DNA of 6,184 nt from Phycisphaeraceae bacterium (GCA_003552605.1 PUNN01000292.1:1-6184); one strand, 5' to 3'. Counted from the stretch's first letter, positions 1 through 5,690 are shown. Notes: generated by a model not told the origin, from the sequence alone. Numbers and translations are program-made.

Positions 1-5
1 AAACA

Positions 6-126
6 GGGTGGCATGGTCAGCGGCTGTCCGCAGCCGATGGCCATGCAGGCTCGTAAAAGCGGGTTTGCCGCATGGCCATCAGCCGAAGACGGCTGCTGAC
101 CATGCCACCCATGCTACATGCTTTCG
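6..126. repeat. REP/BIME-like inverted repeat, copy A
   Basis: Two 41-nt arms (6-46 and 70-110) face each other around a 23-nt spacer. The outer 16 nt and the inner 11 nt of the two arms are perfect reverse complements. The middle of each arm is its own hairpin: CGGCTG-tccg-CAGCCG at 21-36 and CAGCCG-aaga-CGGCTG at 80-95. Each arm can also fold alone because CATGGTCAGC on one side nearly pairs with GATGGCCATG on the other. The right flank to about 126, which includes GCTACATGC, matches the flank of copy D (6046-6184) in reverse orientation, so A and D are the same element inverted. This is the layout of paired REP sequences (BIMEs), which in other bacteria are mobilised by RAYT-type transposases. 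No such transposase is in this window. The left boundary may lie outside the window. Confidence 0.8.
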
Positions 127-136
127 CCCCGCAGGT

Positions 137-162
137 CGGCCCGCGCTCATGGCATCGGGCCG
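137..162 (+). other. Hairpin upstream of hom
   Basis: A perfect 7-bp stem, CGGCCCG (137-143) with CGGGCCG (156-162), encloses a 12-nt loop. It ends 46 bases before the hom start codon. No run of T follows, so it is not a convincing intrinsic terminator. No short leader peptide rich in threonine or isoleucine codons was found, so classical attenuation is not supported. It may be a 5' leader structure of hom or the tail of an upstream transcript. Confidence 0.3.
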
Positions 163-208
163 GCGCGGCTGCTAAGCTGGACGTTTTCCCCGTAAGGAGT
201 TGTGAAAT

Positions 209-1534
209 ATGAGTCTGCCATCCATCGGCGTCGGGCTGATCGGCTGCGGTACGGTCGGCTCCGGTGTCGTCGAGCTTCTACAGGATCTGCGCGAGTTGTA
301 TGCCCGGCGGCTGGGGGTGGAGCTTCAGCTACGGCGTGTGCTCGTGCGGCCGCAGGATGTCAACTACAAGACCGAGCGTGTGCCCGCCGAGGCGCTCGTG
401 ACGGACCCGGAGGCGTTCTTTGCCACCGAGGACATGCCGGTCCTGGTCGAGCTTGGCGGCGGCCGCGGGGCCATCAGCGAGTTTGTCCGCCGCGGGCTGG
501 CAATGGGCAAGCACGTGGTCACCGCCAATAAGGCCTTGCTGGCCGCGGAGGGGCCGGAGTTGTTCGCCCTGGCCCGCGAGCACAACGCATCCATCGGTTT
601 TGAAGCAAGTTGCGCCGGTGGCATCCCGCTGATCACCGCACTCAACTTCGGGCTGATGGCCAACCGTATCCAGGCCATGTACGGCATCCTCAACGGCACG
701 TGCAACTACATCCTCACGCAGATGACCGCGCACGGTGCCCAGTACGGCGATGCCCTGGCCGAGGCCCAGGCCCGCGGCTTCGCCGAGGCCGACCCGACGC
801 TCGACGTCGGCGGCGGGGATACCGCCCACAAGCTCGCGATCATGGCTTCGCTCGCCTTCGGCTGCCAGGTCAGCGATAAGGCGATCCCATGCACCGGGAT
901 CAACACGCTCGACCTGTCCGATGTGCGTTTCGGGGCGGAACTGGGCTATGAGATGAAACTGCTCGGCCTGGCCGAGCGGATCGAGGACGACAACGCGGTG
1001 GCGCTGAACCTCGCGGTGCAGCCATGCTTCATCCACCGCGAGGAGCCGCTGGCACAGGTCAGCGGCTCGTTCAACGCCATCTCGATCTTCGGAGACGCGG
1101 TGGGTCAGACGATGTACGTCGGCCGCGGTGCAGGCAAGGAGCCGACCGCGAGCGCCGTGGTCAGCGACATTCTCAATATCGCCGCCGGCTGGTACCCCAA
1201 GGCATTCTCACAACTGAAGTTGTGGCCGGACCAGCAGGCCCCGGCGCGGCTCTTGGACCCGCGAGAGAACCAGGCCCGCTTCTACCTGCGATTCAACGCC
1301 CTGGACCGGCCGGGCGTGATGGCGGCGATCGCCACGGCACTTGGCGATGCGGGGGTGAGCCTGTCGGGCATCATCCAGCATGAAAGCCGCGCCGGCGAGT
1401 TCGTCCCGCTGGTGATGACCACCCACGAGGCGAAGCAGGGGTCGCTCGAGGATGCGCTGAATCAGATCAAGCAGCGCGACTTCATTGAAGGCGAGCCCGT
1501 CGTCATCCGGGTCATCGAGATGCCTCCGGGCTGA
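209..1534 (+). CDS. hom: Homoserine dehydrogenase with C-terminal ACT domain
   Basis: This enzyme reduces aspartate semialdehyde to homoserine with NAD(P)H, in the cytoplasm, at the branch leading to threonine, isoleucine and methionine. The 441 residues fit the usual length of the monofunctional ACT-containing form. Visible signatures are the Rossmann dinucleotide loop GLIGCGTVGSG (9-19), TANKALLA (105-112), the homoserine dehydrogenase core FEASCAGGIP (131-140), GILNGTCNYIL (159-169), and EADPTLDVGGGDTAHKLAI (193-211), which holds the expected catalytic Asp204 and Lys208. GRGAGKEPTASAVVSD follows at 305-320. An ACT domain occupies about 357-437 (RFNALDRPGVMAAIATALGD), consistent with the threonine feedback regulation known for this family. 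The start is fixed by AAGGAG at 194-199, nine bases before ATG. No aspartokinase or threonine synthase gene is adjacent, and repeat elements lie on both sides, so it is probably a single-gene transcript. Confidence 0.96.
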   Translation: MSLPSIGVGLIGCGTVGSGVVELLQDLRELYARRLGVELQLRRVLVRPQDVNYKTERVPAEALVTDPEAFFATEDMPVLVELGGGRGAISEFVRRGLAMGKHVVTANKALLAAEGPELFALAREHNASIGFEASCAGGIPLITALNFGLMANRIQAMYGILNGTCNYILTQMTAHGAQYGDALAEAQARGFAEADPTLDVGGGDTAHKLAIMASLAFGCQVSDKAIPCTGINTLDLSDVRFGAELGYEMKLLGLAERIEDDNAVALNLAVQPCFIHREEPLAQVSGSFNAISIFGDAVGQTMYVGRGAGKEPTASAVVSDILNIAAGWYPKAFSQLKLWPDQQAPARLLDPRENQARFYLRFNALDRPGVMAAIATALGDAGVSLSGIIQHESRAGEFVPLVMTTHEAKQGSLEDALNQIKQRDFIEGEPVVIRVIEMPPG

Positions 1535-1621
1535 ACCGTCCCACATAGTGAGCCCCGGCTGTATGCAGGATATGCGCTGCAAGGCCCCATGGCCGCGTGT
1601 GTTTGGGAACTGCCTGCACCG

Positions 1622-1690
1622 GGCCATGCGGCCTTCCAAGACACTCGCTGCCGCATGGCCTTCGGTCGCGCACGGTCGCTGACCATGCCC
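1622..1690. repeat. REP/BIME-like repeat, degenerate copy B
   Basis: The right part, 1653-1689, aligns without gaps to the right arm of copy A (70-106): it begins GCATGGCC, ends GCTGACCATGCC and differs only in the middle. Its inner hairpin GGTCG-cgca-CGGTC pairs fully only if two G-T (G-U) wobbles are allowed. The perfect 11-bp inverted repeat GGCCATGCGGC (1622-1632) with GCCGCATGGCC (1650-1660) matches the inner ends of the two arms. The expected left arm upstream is eroded; only CATGGCC at about 1589-1595, which can pair with GGCCATG at 1622-1628, may remain. A run of eight C (1688-1695) follows directly, as it also does downstream of copy C. Confidence 0.6.
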
Positions 1691-1704
1691 CCCCCAATCG
1701 GGCG

Positions 1705-1713
1705 GCCCCAGCC
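1705..1713. repeat. Left 9-bp direct repeat (putative target-site duplication)
   Basis: GCCCCAGCC at 1705-1713 is repeated perfectly at 1887-1895. The two copies abut the outer ends of the inverted-repeat element at 1714-1886 with no intervening base on either side. This is the pattern left by a transposase that makes 9-bp staggered cuts. The local sequence is C-rich, so chance similarity is less unlikely than in balanced sequence. Confidence 0.55.
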
Positions 1714-1886
1714 GGGTGCATGACACATGTCGCGGAAGACTTTTGCTCACTATCCCTTCGGGAGAGGGCTGGTGTGAGGGAACAAACGCAGAACCCGTCC
1801 GGCCCCGCCCCTCACCCCCGGCCCCTCTCCCGAGGGAGAGGGGAGTAAAGGCCCGACCGGGCAGCCGCGGCGCGTGTCATACACCC
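1714..1886. mobile_element. MITE-like non-coding element with nested inverted repeats
   Basis: The ends are imperfect terminal inverted repeats: 1714-1735 starting GGGTGCATGACAC and 1865-1886 ending GTGTCATACACCC. About 18 of 22 positions match and all four mismatches are transitions. Inside lies a second inverted repeat, 1746-1780 against 1809-1845, the type translated as 'RPLSRGRGE' when misread as coding. The right inner arm contains the near-perfect palindrome CCCCTCTCCC-ga-GGGAGAGGGG (1822-1843). The element can therefore fold into one long hairpin. It encodes no credible protein, so movement would need a transposase supplied from elsewhere. It is flanked by perfect 9-bp direct repeats. 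It sits in the leader region of the downstream oxidoreductase gene and could affect its expression. Confidence 0.65.
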
Positions 1887-1895
1887 GCCCCAGCC
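1887..1895. repeat. Right 9-bp direct repeat (putative target-site duplication)
   Basis: GCCCCAGCC here matches 1705-1713 exactly and begins on the base after the right terminal inverted repeat of the 1714-1886 element. Confidence 0.55.
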
Positions 1896-1958
1896 CTCGC
1901 CGCGCCATGGCCAGCGGGCGGAGGGCATCTGCGGGGCCCCTGCGGTACCATGTGCGTG

Positions 1959-3011
1959 ATGAGCGATGCTGCACATGTTGAAGTGGCCGTGATCGGTGTC
2001 GGGCGGATGGGCCGTCACCATGCCCGGACCTATGCCCAACTGCCCGGTGCCCGGCTGGTGGCCGTGGTTGACAAGGATGAGGAGCGCGCGGCGACGGTCG
2101 CCGATGAGTATGGCTGCGACTTCTATACCGAGCTGGAACCGATGCTCGCCGCCCATCCGGCCGTGGCCGCGGTGAGCGTGGCGGTGCCCACCGTCCGCCA
2201 CGCCGCCATCGCCACCCCGCTGCTGAAACGGGGCATCGCCTGCCTGGTCGAAAAGCCCCTCGCGGCCACCGTCGCCGAGGCCCGGCAACTGGCCGAAGCG
2301 GCCCGCAGCAGTGCCACCGTGCTCCAGGTCGGCCATACCGAACGGTTCAACCCGGCGGTGCGCGCCGTGGCGGGGTTGGAAATCCCCGCCCGGTTCATGG
2401 AAGTCCACCGTGTCAGTCCGATGACCTTCCGCTCGCTCGATGTGGGCGTGGTCATGGACATGATGATCCACGACCTCGACATCGTCCTCGCCCTCGCCCG
2501 GTCCCCGGTGCATAAGGTCGATGCCATCGGCGTGCCCATCCTCGGCGAGCACGAGGACATCGCCAACGCCCGGATCGTCTTTGAAAGCGGCTGCGTGGCC
2601 AACGTCACCGCCAGCCGGCTGGCCTTCGACACCCATCGACGCCTCCGCCTGTTCAGCGAGGCCGCCTACGTCAGCCTCGATTACCAGAAACGCTCGGGCA
2701 TCGTCATCCGCAAGTCGGACAACGAATTCGCCTTCCGCGAGCTTCGCGATGAAATCCTCGCCGGGGCCGACCTGTCCAACCTCGATTACTCCGGCCTGGT
2801 CATGATCGATGAGCTGACGATGGACCTGCCCGACGGCGAGCAGGACCCGCTGACGGCGGAACTGACCAGCTTCCTCGATGCGGTGCAGACCGGCGGCCCG
2901 CCGATGGTCGATGGTTACGCCGGCTCCGCCGCGGTCGAACTCGCCGAGAACGTGGTCCGCGCCATCCGCGACCACAAGTGGGAGGGCCTGGGCAGCGCCC
3001 GGGTATGGTGA
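1959..3011 (+). CDS. Gfo/Idh/MocA-family NAD(P)-dependent oxidoreductase
   Basis: This is a 350-residue cytoplasmic dehydrogenase of the glucose-fructose oxidoreductase/inositol dehydrogenase family, which oxidises or reduces sugars and sugar nucleotides. The N-terminal Rossmann fold starts VAVIGVGRMGRHHA (9-22, G13/G15/G18). The family EKP motif is at 98-100 (K99), VGHTERFNPAV at 124-134, and MMIHDLDIVL at 168-177 with the likely catalytic His171. The VGHTERFNP and IHDLDIVL combination resembles members acting as UDP-N-acetylglucosamine 3-dehydrogenase (GnnA-like) in lipid A synthesis. The partner aminotransferase is not here, so that role is only a possibility. ATG at 1959 gives the short N-terminus typical of the family. 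ATG at 1950 is in frame and nearly as good. Neither has a clear Shine-Dalgarno. An open frame continues upstream to 1716 but runs through the repeat element. The kinase gene begins 16 bases downstream. Confidence 0.88.
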   Translation: MSDAAHVEVAVIGVGRMGRHHARTYAQLPGARLVAVVDKDEERAATVADEYGCDFYTELEPMLAAHPAVAAVSVAVPTVRHAAIATPLLKRGIACLVEKPLAATVAEARQLAEAARSSATVLQVGHTERFNPAVRAVAGLEIPARFMEVHRVSPMTFRSLDVGVVMDMMIHDLDIVLALARSPVHKVDAIGVPILGEHEDIANARIVFESGCVANVTASRLAFDTHRRLRLFSEAAYVSLDYQKRSGIVIRKSDNEFAFRELRDEILAGADLSNLDYSGLVMIDELTMDLPDGEQDPLTAELTSFLDAVQTGGPPMVDGYAGSAAVELAENVVRAIRDHKWEGLGSARVW

Positions 3012-3027
3012 CGGGCGGGGGCTCTGC

Positions 3028-3756
3028 ATGAAGGCATCGCACGGCCCATCCGGCCCTCGCGACACCCGCCGCCTCCCGACGGCGGCCACAGCGCGATGCA
3101 CGGCCGATCGAGTCTTCTTCGAAGCACACGCTCAGCGCCTGCTTGAAGCGGCCCGCCACGCACAGCCGCGGCGGTATGCCCTCGGGATCGCCGGCATCGG
3201 CGGCTCGGGCAAGAGCACGCTCGCCCGGTACCTGCACGAAGCGTGCGAGCAAGCTGAGCCGGGGGGCGCGGCGGTCCTGGCCATGGACGGCTTTCACCTG
3301 TCGAACGCGGAACTGCACCGCCGCGGGCTCAGCCAGTTCAAAGGCTCACCGGAAACCTTTGACACAGGCAGCTTCCTCGAACTCCTTCAACGGGCGCGAG
3401 CGGGCGAGGTCGGCCTGCCCTACCCCATCTACGACCGTGTAGCCCATGAACCCGCCTTTCCGCAGGACTGCCGCCTGAGCGGTGGCACCCGGCTGCTGAT
3501 CGTCGAAGGCAACTACCTGCTGCTCGATGAGCCACCGTGGGACCGGCTGGCCACACTGCTTGATGAATGCTGGCTGATTGATGTGGCTCCCGAGCGTGCG
3601 AAGCGCTGGATCATCACCCGCCACCAGCGCGGCGGCCGCAGCCGCGCTGATGCCGAAGGGCACTACGAACGCACCGATCGCCCGAACGCCGAGCGTGTGC
3701 TGGCTAACATGCAACAGCCCCGGCTGGTCGTCCGGTGGCCTGATGACACCCCCTGA
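3028..3756 (+). CDS. P-loop kinase, pantothenate/uridine kinase-like (nucleoside/nucleotide kinase family)
   Basis: The 242-residue protein carries the hallmarks of the pantothenate kinase/phosphoribulokinase/uridine kinase superfamily, which phosphorylates small metabolites with ATP. Walker A is GIGGSGKST at 56-64, after a non-conserved leader of about 50 residues. MDGFHLSN (86-93) supplies the acidic substrate-site residue Asp87. KGSPETFD (105-112), PYPIYDRVAHEP (131-142) and the strand VEGNYLLL (159-166) follow. WLIDV (182-186) and an R-rich lid, ITRHQRGGRSRADAEGHYERTDRPN (about 196-220), end the recognisable part. This pattern suits the poorly characterised YggC/FrcK-like branch better than true CoaA, so the substrate could be a sugar, a nucleoside or pantothenate. 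ATG 3028 is preceded by G-rich GGGCGGGG (3013-3020). Only 16 bases separate it from the upstream oxidoreductase, so the two probably share a transcript. Longer in-frame starts would overlap that gene and have no family similarity. Confidence 0.82.
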   Translation: MKASHGPSGPRDTRRLPTAATARCTADRVFFEAHAQRLLEAARHAQPRRYALGIAGIGGSGKSTLARYLHEACEQAEPGGAAVLAMDGFHLSNAELHRRGLSQFKGSPETFDTGSFLELLQRARAGEVGLPYPIYDRVAHEPAFPQDCRLSGGTRLLIVEGNYLLLDEPPWDRLATLLDECWLIDVAPERAKRWIITRHQRGGRSRADAEGHYERTDRPNAERVLANMQQPRLVVRWPDDTP

Positions 3757-3972
3757 CCCACCTTCACCGCATCTCTCCTGCCAGCCAACCGCCCCCAATT
3801 CCTTGCCAGCGCCCCGTTCGAAAACCTGGCTTGCCCAACCCGGCCCGACCGCGACAACTCGATTCAGCACCCGGTCCCCATGACGACGTTGCTGCGACGA
3901 TGGGTACCCATTACACGAAAACGTGCAACTGACACCACATTTCCGATCGCCCCCCCAGCGCTGATCATCAGC

Positions 3973-4105
3973 AAATCTTTCCTTGTCTCCCTTTCGCGCA
4001 TTTCGCACATTTCGTAGTTTCTCCCCCTCCTCTCACCTTCCTCCATGATGACCCGCTGCTTCTGCGTTTTCCGCGCTTTACGTAGTTCCTCTCTATCCCT
4101 CTGGA
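3973..4105. repeat. Pyrimidine-rich block of degenerate short repeats
   Basis: The plus strand is strongly pyrimidine-biased. It contains three tandem 9-nt units, TTTCGCGCA (3992-4000), TTTCGCACA (4001-4009) and TTTCGTAGT (4010-4018), followed by CTCCCCCTCC. A looser second copy of the pattern, TTCCGCGC-TTTACGTAGTTCC, lies at about 4069-4088. Read on the minus strand it gives an Arg/Glu/Lys-rich open frame typical of low-complexity sequence, not a recognisable protein. It may be a fragment of a dispersed 'cacgaaa'-type repeat; that comparison is from memory. Confidence 0.4.
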
Positions 4106-4160
4106 CAACGCTCCCCGTTATCCCCAGCCTGTATCTGAACCTGCACCAGACCGGCATCCT

Positions 4161-4180
4161 GTCATGGCGCATTCCATGAC
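4161..4180. other. Short hairpin
   Basis: GTCATGG (4161-4167) pairs perfectly with CCATGAC (4174-4180) around a 6-nt loop. Its outer sequence resembles the CATGG ends of the REP-like elements, so it may be a fragment of that family. No T-run follows. Confidence 0.3.
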
Positions 4181-4238
4181 CCTGCGTTCACCTTCGGCAT
4201 CTGGCCGCTGCGCAGCGTCTTGTCCCCTCTCACCACGC

Positions 4239-4268
4239 TTGCGCAGTTGCCACCCAGGGCAAGCGCAA
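4239..4268. other. Bulged 11-bp hairpin
   Basis: TTGCGC (4239-4244) and TTGCC (4247-4251) pair with GGCAA (4258-4262) and GCGCAA (4263-4268). The result is an 11-bp stem with a 2-nt bulge and a 6-nt loop. It lies just upstream of REP-like copy C and is close to the 12-nt palindrome CGCTGCGCAGCG (4206-4217). No T-tract follows on the plus strand, so it is more likely a repeat or structural element than an intrinsic terminator. Confidence 0.35.
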
Positions 4269-4288
4269 ATAGCTGCGAAACAGGCTTG

Positions 4289-4420
4289 CTGTGTCAGCGG
4301 GCTGTCCTGCTTCCGGGACAGTACGATGGCCATCCAGGCCGCGAGGCGCTCGGGGCATTCTCAACCCTCGGGGCCGCATGGCCATCGGCTGCGCTTCGGC
4401 GGGCAGCCGCTGATGTAGCC
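4289..4420. repeat. REP/BIME-like inverted repeat, copy C
   Basis: The left arm begins near GTGTCAGCGG and has the hairpin CTGTCC-tgcttccg-GGACAG (4302-4321), then GATGGCCATC. The right arm starts GCCGCATGGCCATC and has CGGCTGC-gcttcggcgg-GCAGCCG (4386-4409), ending GCTGATGTAGCC. The right arm is nearly identical to that of copy D (6131-6180), so C and D share orientation. The first part of the left arm (the GGCATG expected before GTCAGC) is missing. GTAGCC (4415-4420) also pairs with GGCTAC (4436-4441) just outside. Confidence 0.7.
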
Positions 4421-4455
4421 GGCCAAACCTTCTCTGGCTACAAAGCCCCCCCCAA

Positions 4456-4470
4456 ATGTGTCATGCACCC
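4456..4470. repeat. Lone terminal-repeat sequence of the MITE-like element
   Basis: ATGTGTCATGCACCC is the exact reverse complement of 1714-1728, the left end of the MITE-like element, and nearly matches its right end at 1874-1886. No second end or internal inverted repeat is recognisable nearby, so this may be a solo remnant or an independent short repeat. It overlaps a local CATGCA...TGCATG palindrome (4462-4484). Confidence 0.45.
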
Positions 4471-4583
4471 AGCCAAGCTGCATGCGTTTGCCCTGAGTTG
4501 CCCCCGGCGGCCCGTTGAGGCACAATGAACGTTCGTGTCGATGTTCGCCGCATTGTCCACCCCTTGTCAGAAATGAGTCACCC

Positions 4584-5330
4584 ATGCCGATTCACCCCGA
4601 TTTCGCCGTTCAGAGCTACTGCTTCCGAAGCATCAAGGATCATGGCCGCGTGGCCGAAGCCGTGCGCCAGATCGGCCTTTCGCACCTCGAGTTGTGCGGG
4701 GCACACGATCGGTTCAATGATCCCGATGCCTTCGAGAAGGTCGTGGCCATCTATCGCGATGGCGGCGTAACGATCCAGAGCATCGGCGTGGAGACCCTTG
4801 AAGGCGATCCGCAGAAGGACCGGTTGCGCTTCGAGTGCGCCCGAGTCGCCGGTTGCCGGCACATGTCGATCAGTTTCAACCCCGCAACCTTTGACCACGC
4901 CCATCCGCTGGCCCAGCAGCTTGCGGCGGAGTTCGACATGCAACTGGGCATCCACAACCACGGAGGCCGCCACTGGCTCGGCTCAGCCCAGATGCTCGCC
5001 CACGTCGTCGAGCAGACCGGCGACCGCATCGGCCTGTGCCTGGATACGGCGTGGTCCCTGGACTCTCACGAAGACCCGGTAAAGATGCTCGAGCGCTTCG
5101 CCCCGCGGCTGACCGCCATTCACCTCAAGGACTTCCGTTTCGCCCCCGACCGGAAGCCGGAAGATGTCGTCGTCGGCACCGGCACCCTTGACCTGCCAGC
5201 GCTGGTCGAGACAGCGCAGCGTGTGGACTTCAACGGCCTGACCATCCTCGAATACGAAGGCGATGTCGACAACCCCGTCCCCGCCCTCAGCCACTGCGTC
5301 AAGGCGATCCGCGAAGTGCTCACCCGTTGA
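4584..5330 (+). CDS. Sugar phosphate isomerase/epimerase (xylose isomerase-like TIM barrel)
   Basis: The 248-residue protein belongs to the AP-endonuclease-2/xylose isomerase-like TIM-barrel superfamily, whose metal-dependent members interconvert sugars, inososes and related ketoses. The likely metal ligands or acid-base residues follow the family order: Glu36 in SHLELCG, Glu70 in IGVETLEGD, His124/His126 in GIHNHGG, Asp154 in GLCLDTAW, His180 in AIHLKDF and Glu223 in ILEYEGD. VGTGTLDLPAL (197-207) is the usual 'GxGxxD' loop before the last strands. There is no signal peptide, so it is cytoplasmic. The substrate cannot be assigned. ATG 4584 gives MPIHPDFAVQSYCFR, placing the first barrel strand at once. 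The in-frame ATG at 4515 adds 23 Cys/Arg-rich residues not typical of the family. No clear Shine-Dalgarno precedes either. It is probably transcribed alone and converges on the coiled-coil gene. Confidence 0.87.
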   Translation: MPIHPDFAVQSYCFRSIKDHGRVAEAVRQIGLSHLELCGAHDRFNDPDAFEKVVAIYRDGGVTIQSIGVETLEGDPQKDRLRFECARVAGCRHMSISFNPATFDHAHPLAQQLAAEFDMQLGIHNHGGRHWLGSAQMLAHVVEQTGDRIGLCLDTAWSLDSHEDPVKMLERFAPRLTAIHLKDFRFAPDRKPEDVVVGTGTLDLPALVETAQRVDFNGLTILEYEGDVDNPVPALSHCVKAIREVLTR

Positions 5331-5336
5331 TTCGCA

Positions 5337-5363
5337 CCGGGCCGGCCACCGCCGGTCACCCGG
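5337..5363. terminator. GC-rich stem-loop between convergent genes
   Basis: CCGGGCCGGC (5337-5346) pairs with GCCGG (5351-5355) and CCCGG (5359-5363), giving a 10-bp stem with a 4-nt CACC loop and a 3-nt bulge. It begins 7 bases after the isomerase stop codon, in the 69-base gap between convergent genes. It could serve transcripts from both sides. No T-tract follows on either strand, so this is a weak terminator call based on position and stem strength. Confidence 0.35.
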
Positions 5364-5399
5364 GGCATCGCCGCGCGGATTTCGCCGCGGGTTGAGGCC

Positions 5400-5678
5400 C
5401 TACCGCTGGCCGCCTTTGCGTTCGCGCTCGTGGAGGATGAATTCACCTTCCTCGATCAGGCCGGCGAGGCGGTCTCGCTCTTCGGTGACGCGTTTGATGC
5501 GTACGCCGACGGTCGGGCCGGTTCGCGTTTGAAGGTGTTGCAGCGCGTGCTCGCGGGCTTCATGCTGCTCGCGCAGACGCTGAAGGTGCTCCTGCAACTC
5601 CTCAACGTTCATGCGTCGCATTCGGAAAAGGCTGGGCGAGGGCTTGCCCTTGAATATTGGGGCGCGTCTGGTGCCCAT
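5400..5678 (-). CDS. Small charged coiled-coil protein, function unknown
   Basis: The 92-residue protein is not recognised. Residues 1-22 are basic with a few hydrophobic positions (MGTRRAPIFKGKPSPSLF). From about residue 23, NVEELQEHLQRLREQHEAR has heptad-like Leu spacing and many Glu/Arg/Gln, so it is probably a coiled coil. A short break, TGPTVGVRIKR (about 52-62), is followed by a second helix, ERDRLAGLIEEGEFIL (about 66-81), and a basic tail. Two helices around a break suggest a helical hairpin or dimer. There is no signal peptide or clear membrane segment. The start is decided by GGGAG seven bases before ATG at 5678. Alternatives are ATG at 5621 or 5612 (MNVEELQ), which lack such a site. 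It is convergent with the isomerase gene and preceded by a long structured leader. DNA, RNA or protein binding is possible, but nothing in the sequence decides it. Confidence 0.72.
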   Translation of the reverse strand: MGTRRAPIFKGKPSPSLFRMRRMNVEELQEHLQRLREQHEAREHALQHLQTRTGPTVGVRIKRVTEERDRLAGLIEEGEFILHERERKGGQR

Positions 5679-5685
5679 GGATAAA

Positions 5686-5690
5686 CTCCC
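5686..5690 (-). promoter_or_regulatory. Shine-Dalgarno fixing the start of the coiled-coil gene
   Basis: On the minus strand GGGAG is followed by seven bases (TTTATCC) and then ATG at 5678. It is among the best ribosome binding sites in the window. It supports the 92-residue form over the longer GTG start at 5738, whose extension would run through the hairpin and T-tract. Confidence 0.7.

Larger units (their letters stand above)
3757..4583. other. 827-base gene-free intergenic region
   Basis: No convincing gene was found on either strand. In order it holds a C-rich tail after the kinase gene, short perfect palindromes ATGGGTACCCAT (3900-3911) and GCTGATCATCAGC (3960-3972), the pyrimidine-rich repeat block (about 3973-4105), hairpins at 4161-4180 and 4239-4268, REP-like copy C, a run of eight C (4446-4453) and a lone MITE end (4456-4470). 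The stretch 3960-4130 is visibly less GC-rich than the neighbouring genes. No strong intrinsic terminator for the kinase operon and no clear promoter for the isomerase gene were recognised. Confidence 0.7.

Noticed and set aside
6..110. CRISPR array or tRNA gene in the repeat-rich intergenic regions
   Set aside because: The repeats are inverted pairs, not regularly spaced direct repeats, and no cloverleaf with a T-loop GTTCRA motif was found.
111..208. Leader peptide or T-box controlling hom
   Set aside because: No short open frame rich in Thr/Ile/Met codons and no T-box or SAM-riboswitch-like conserved sequence was seen. Only one plain hairpin is present.
329..1036. 235-codon open frame on the minus strand
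   Set aside because: It lies entirely opposite hom, has no family motifs and is the usual antisense shadow of a GC-rich gene.
1716..1958. N-terminal extension of the oxidoreductase from GTG 1716
   Set aside because: The extra 81 residues are a translation of the MITE-like element and have no family similarity.
2878..3027. Earlier start for the kinase
   Set aside because: It would overlap the oxidoreductase by 134 bases and add residues with no family counterpart. ATG 3028 has a G-rich ribosome binding region.
1812..3101. 429-codon open frame on the minus strand
   Set aside because: It is antisense to the oxidoreductase gene, with His/Gly/Asp-rich composition and no domain; a shadow of the real gene.
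3346..4008. 220-codon minus-strand open frame
   Set aside because: It is mostly antisense to the kinase gene and has no recognisable motifs.
3864..4172. 102-codon minus-strand open frame, Arg/Glu-rich
   Set aside because: It coincides with the low-complexity pyrimidine tract and has no good ribosome binding site or domain.
4515..4583. Longer isomerase starting at ATG 4515
   Set aside because: The additional 23 residues are Cys/Arg-rich and unlike the family N-terminus. No supporting ribosome binding site was seen.
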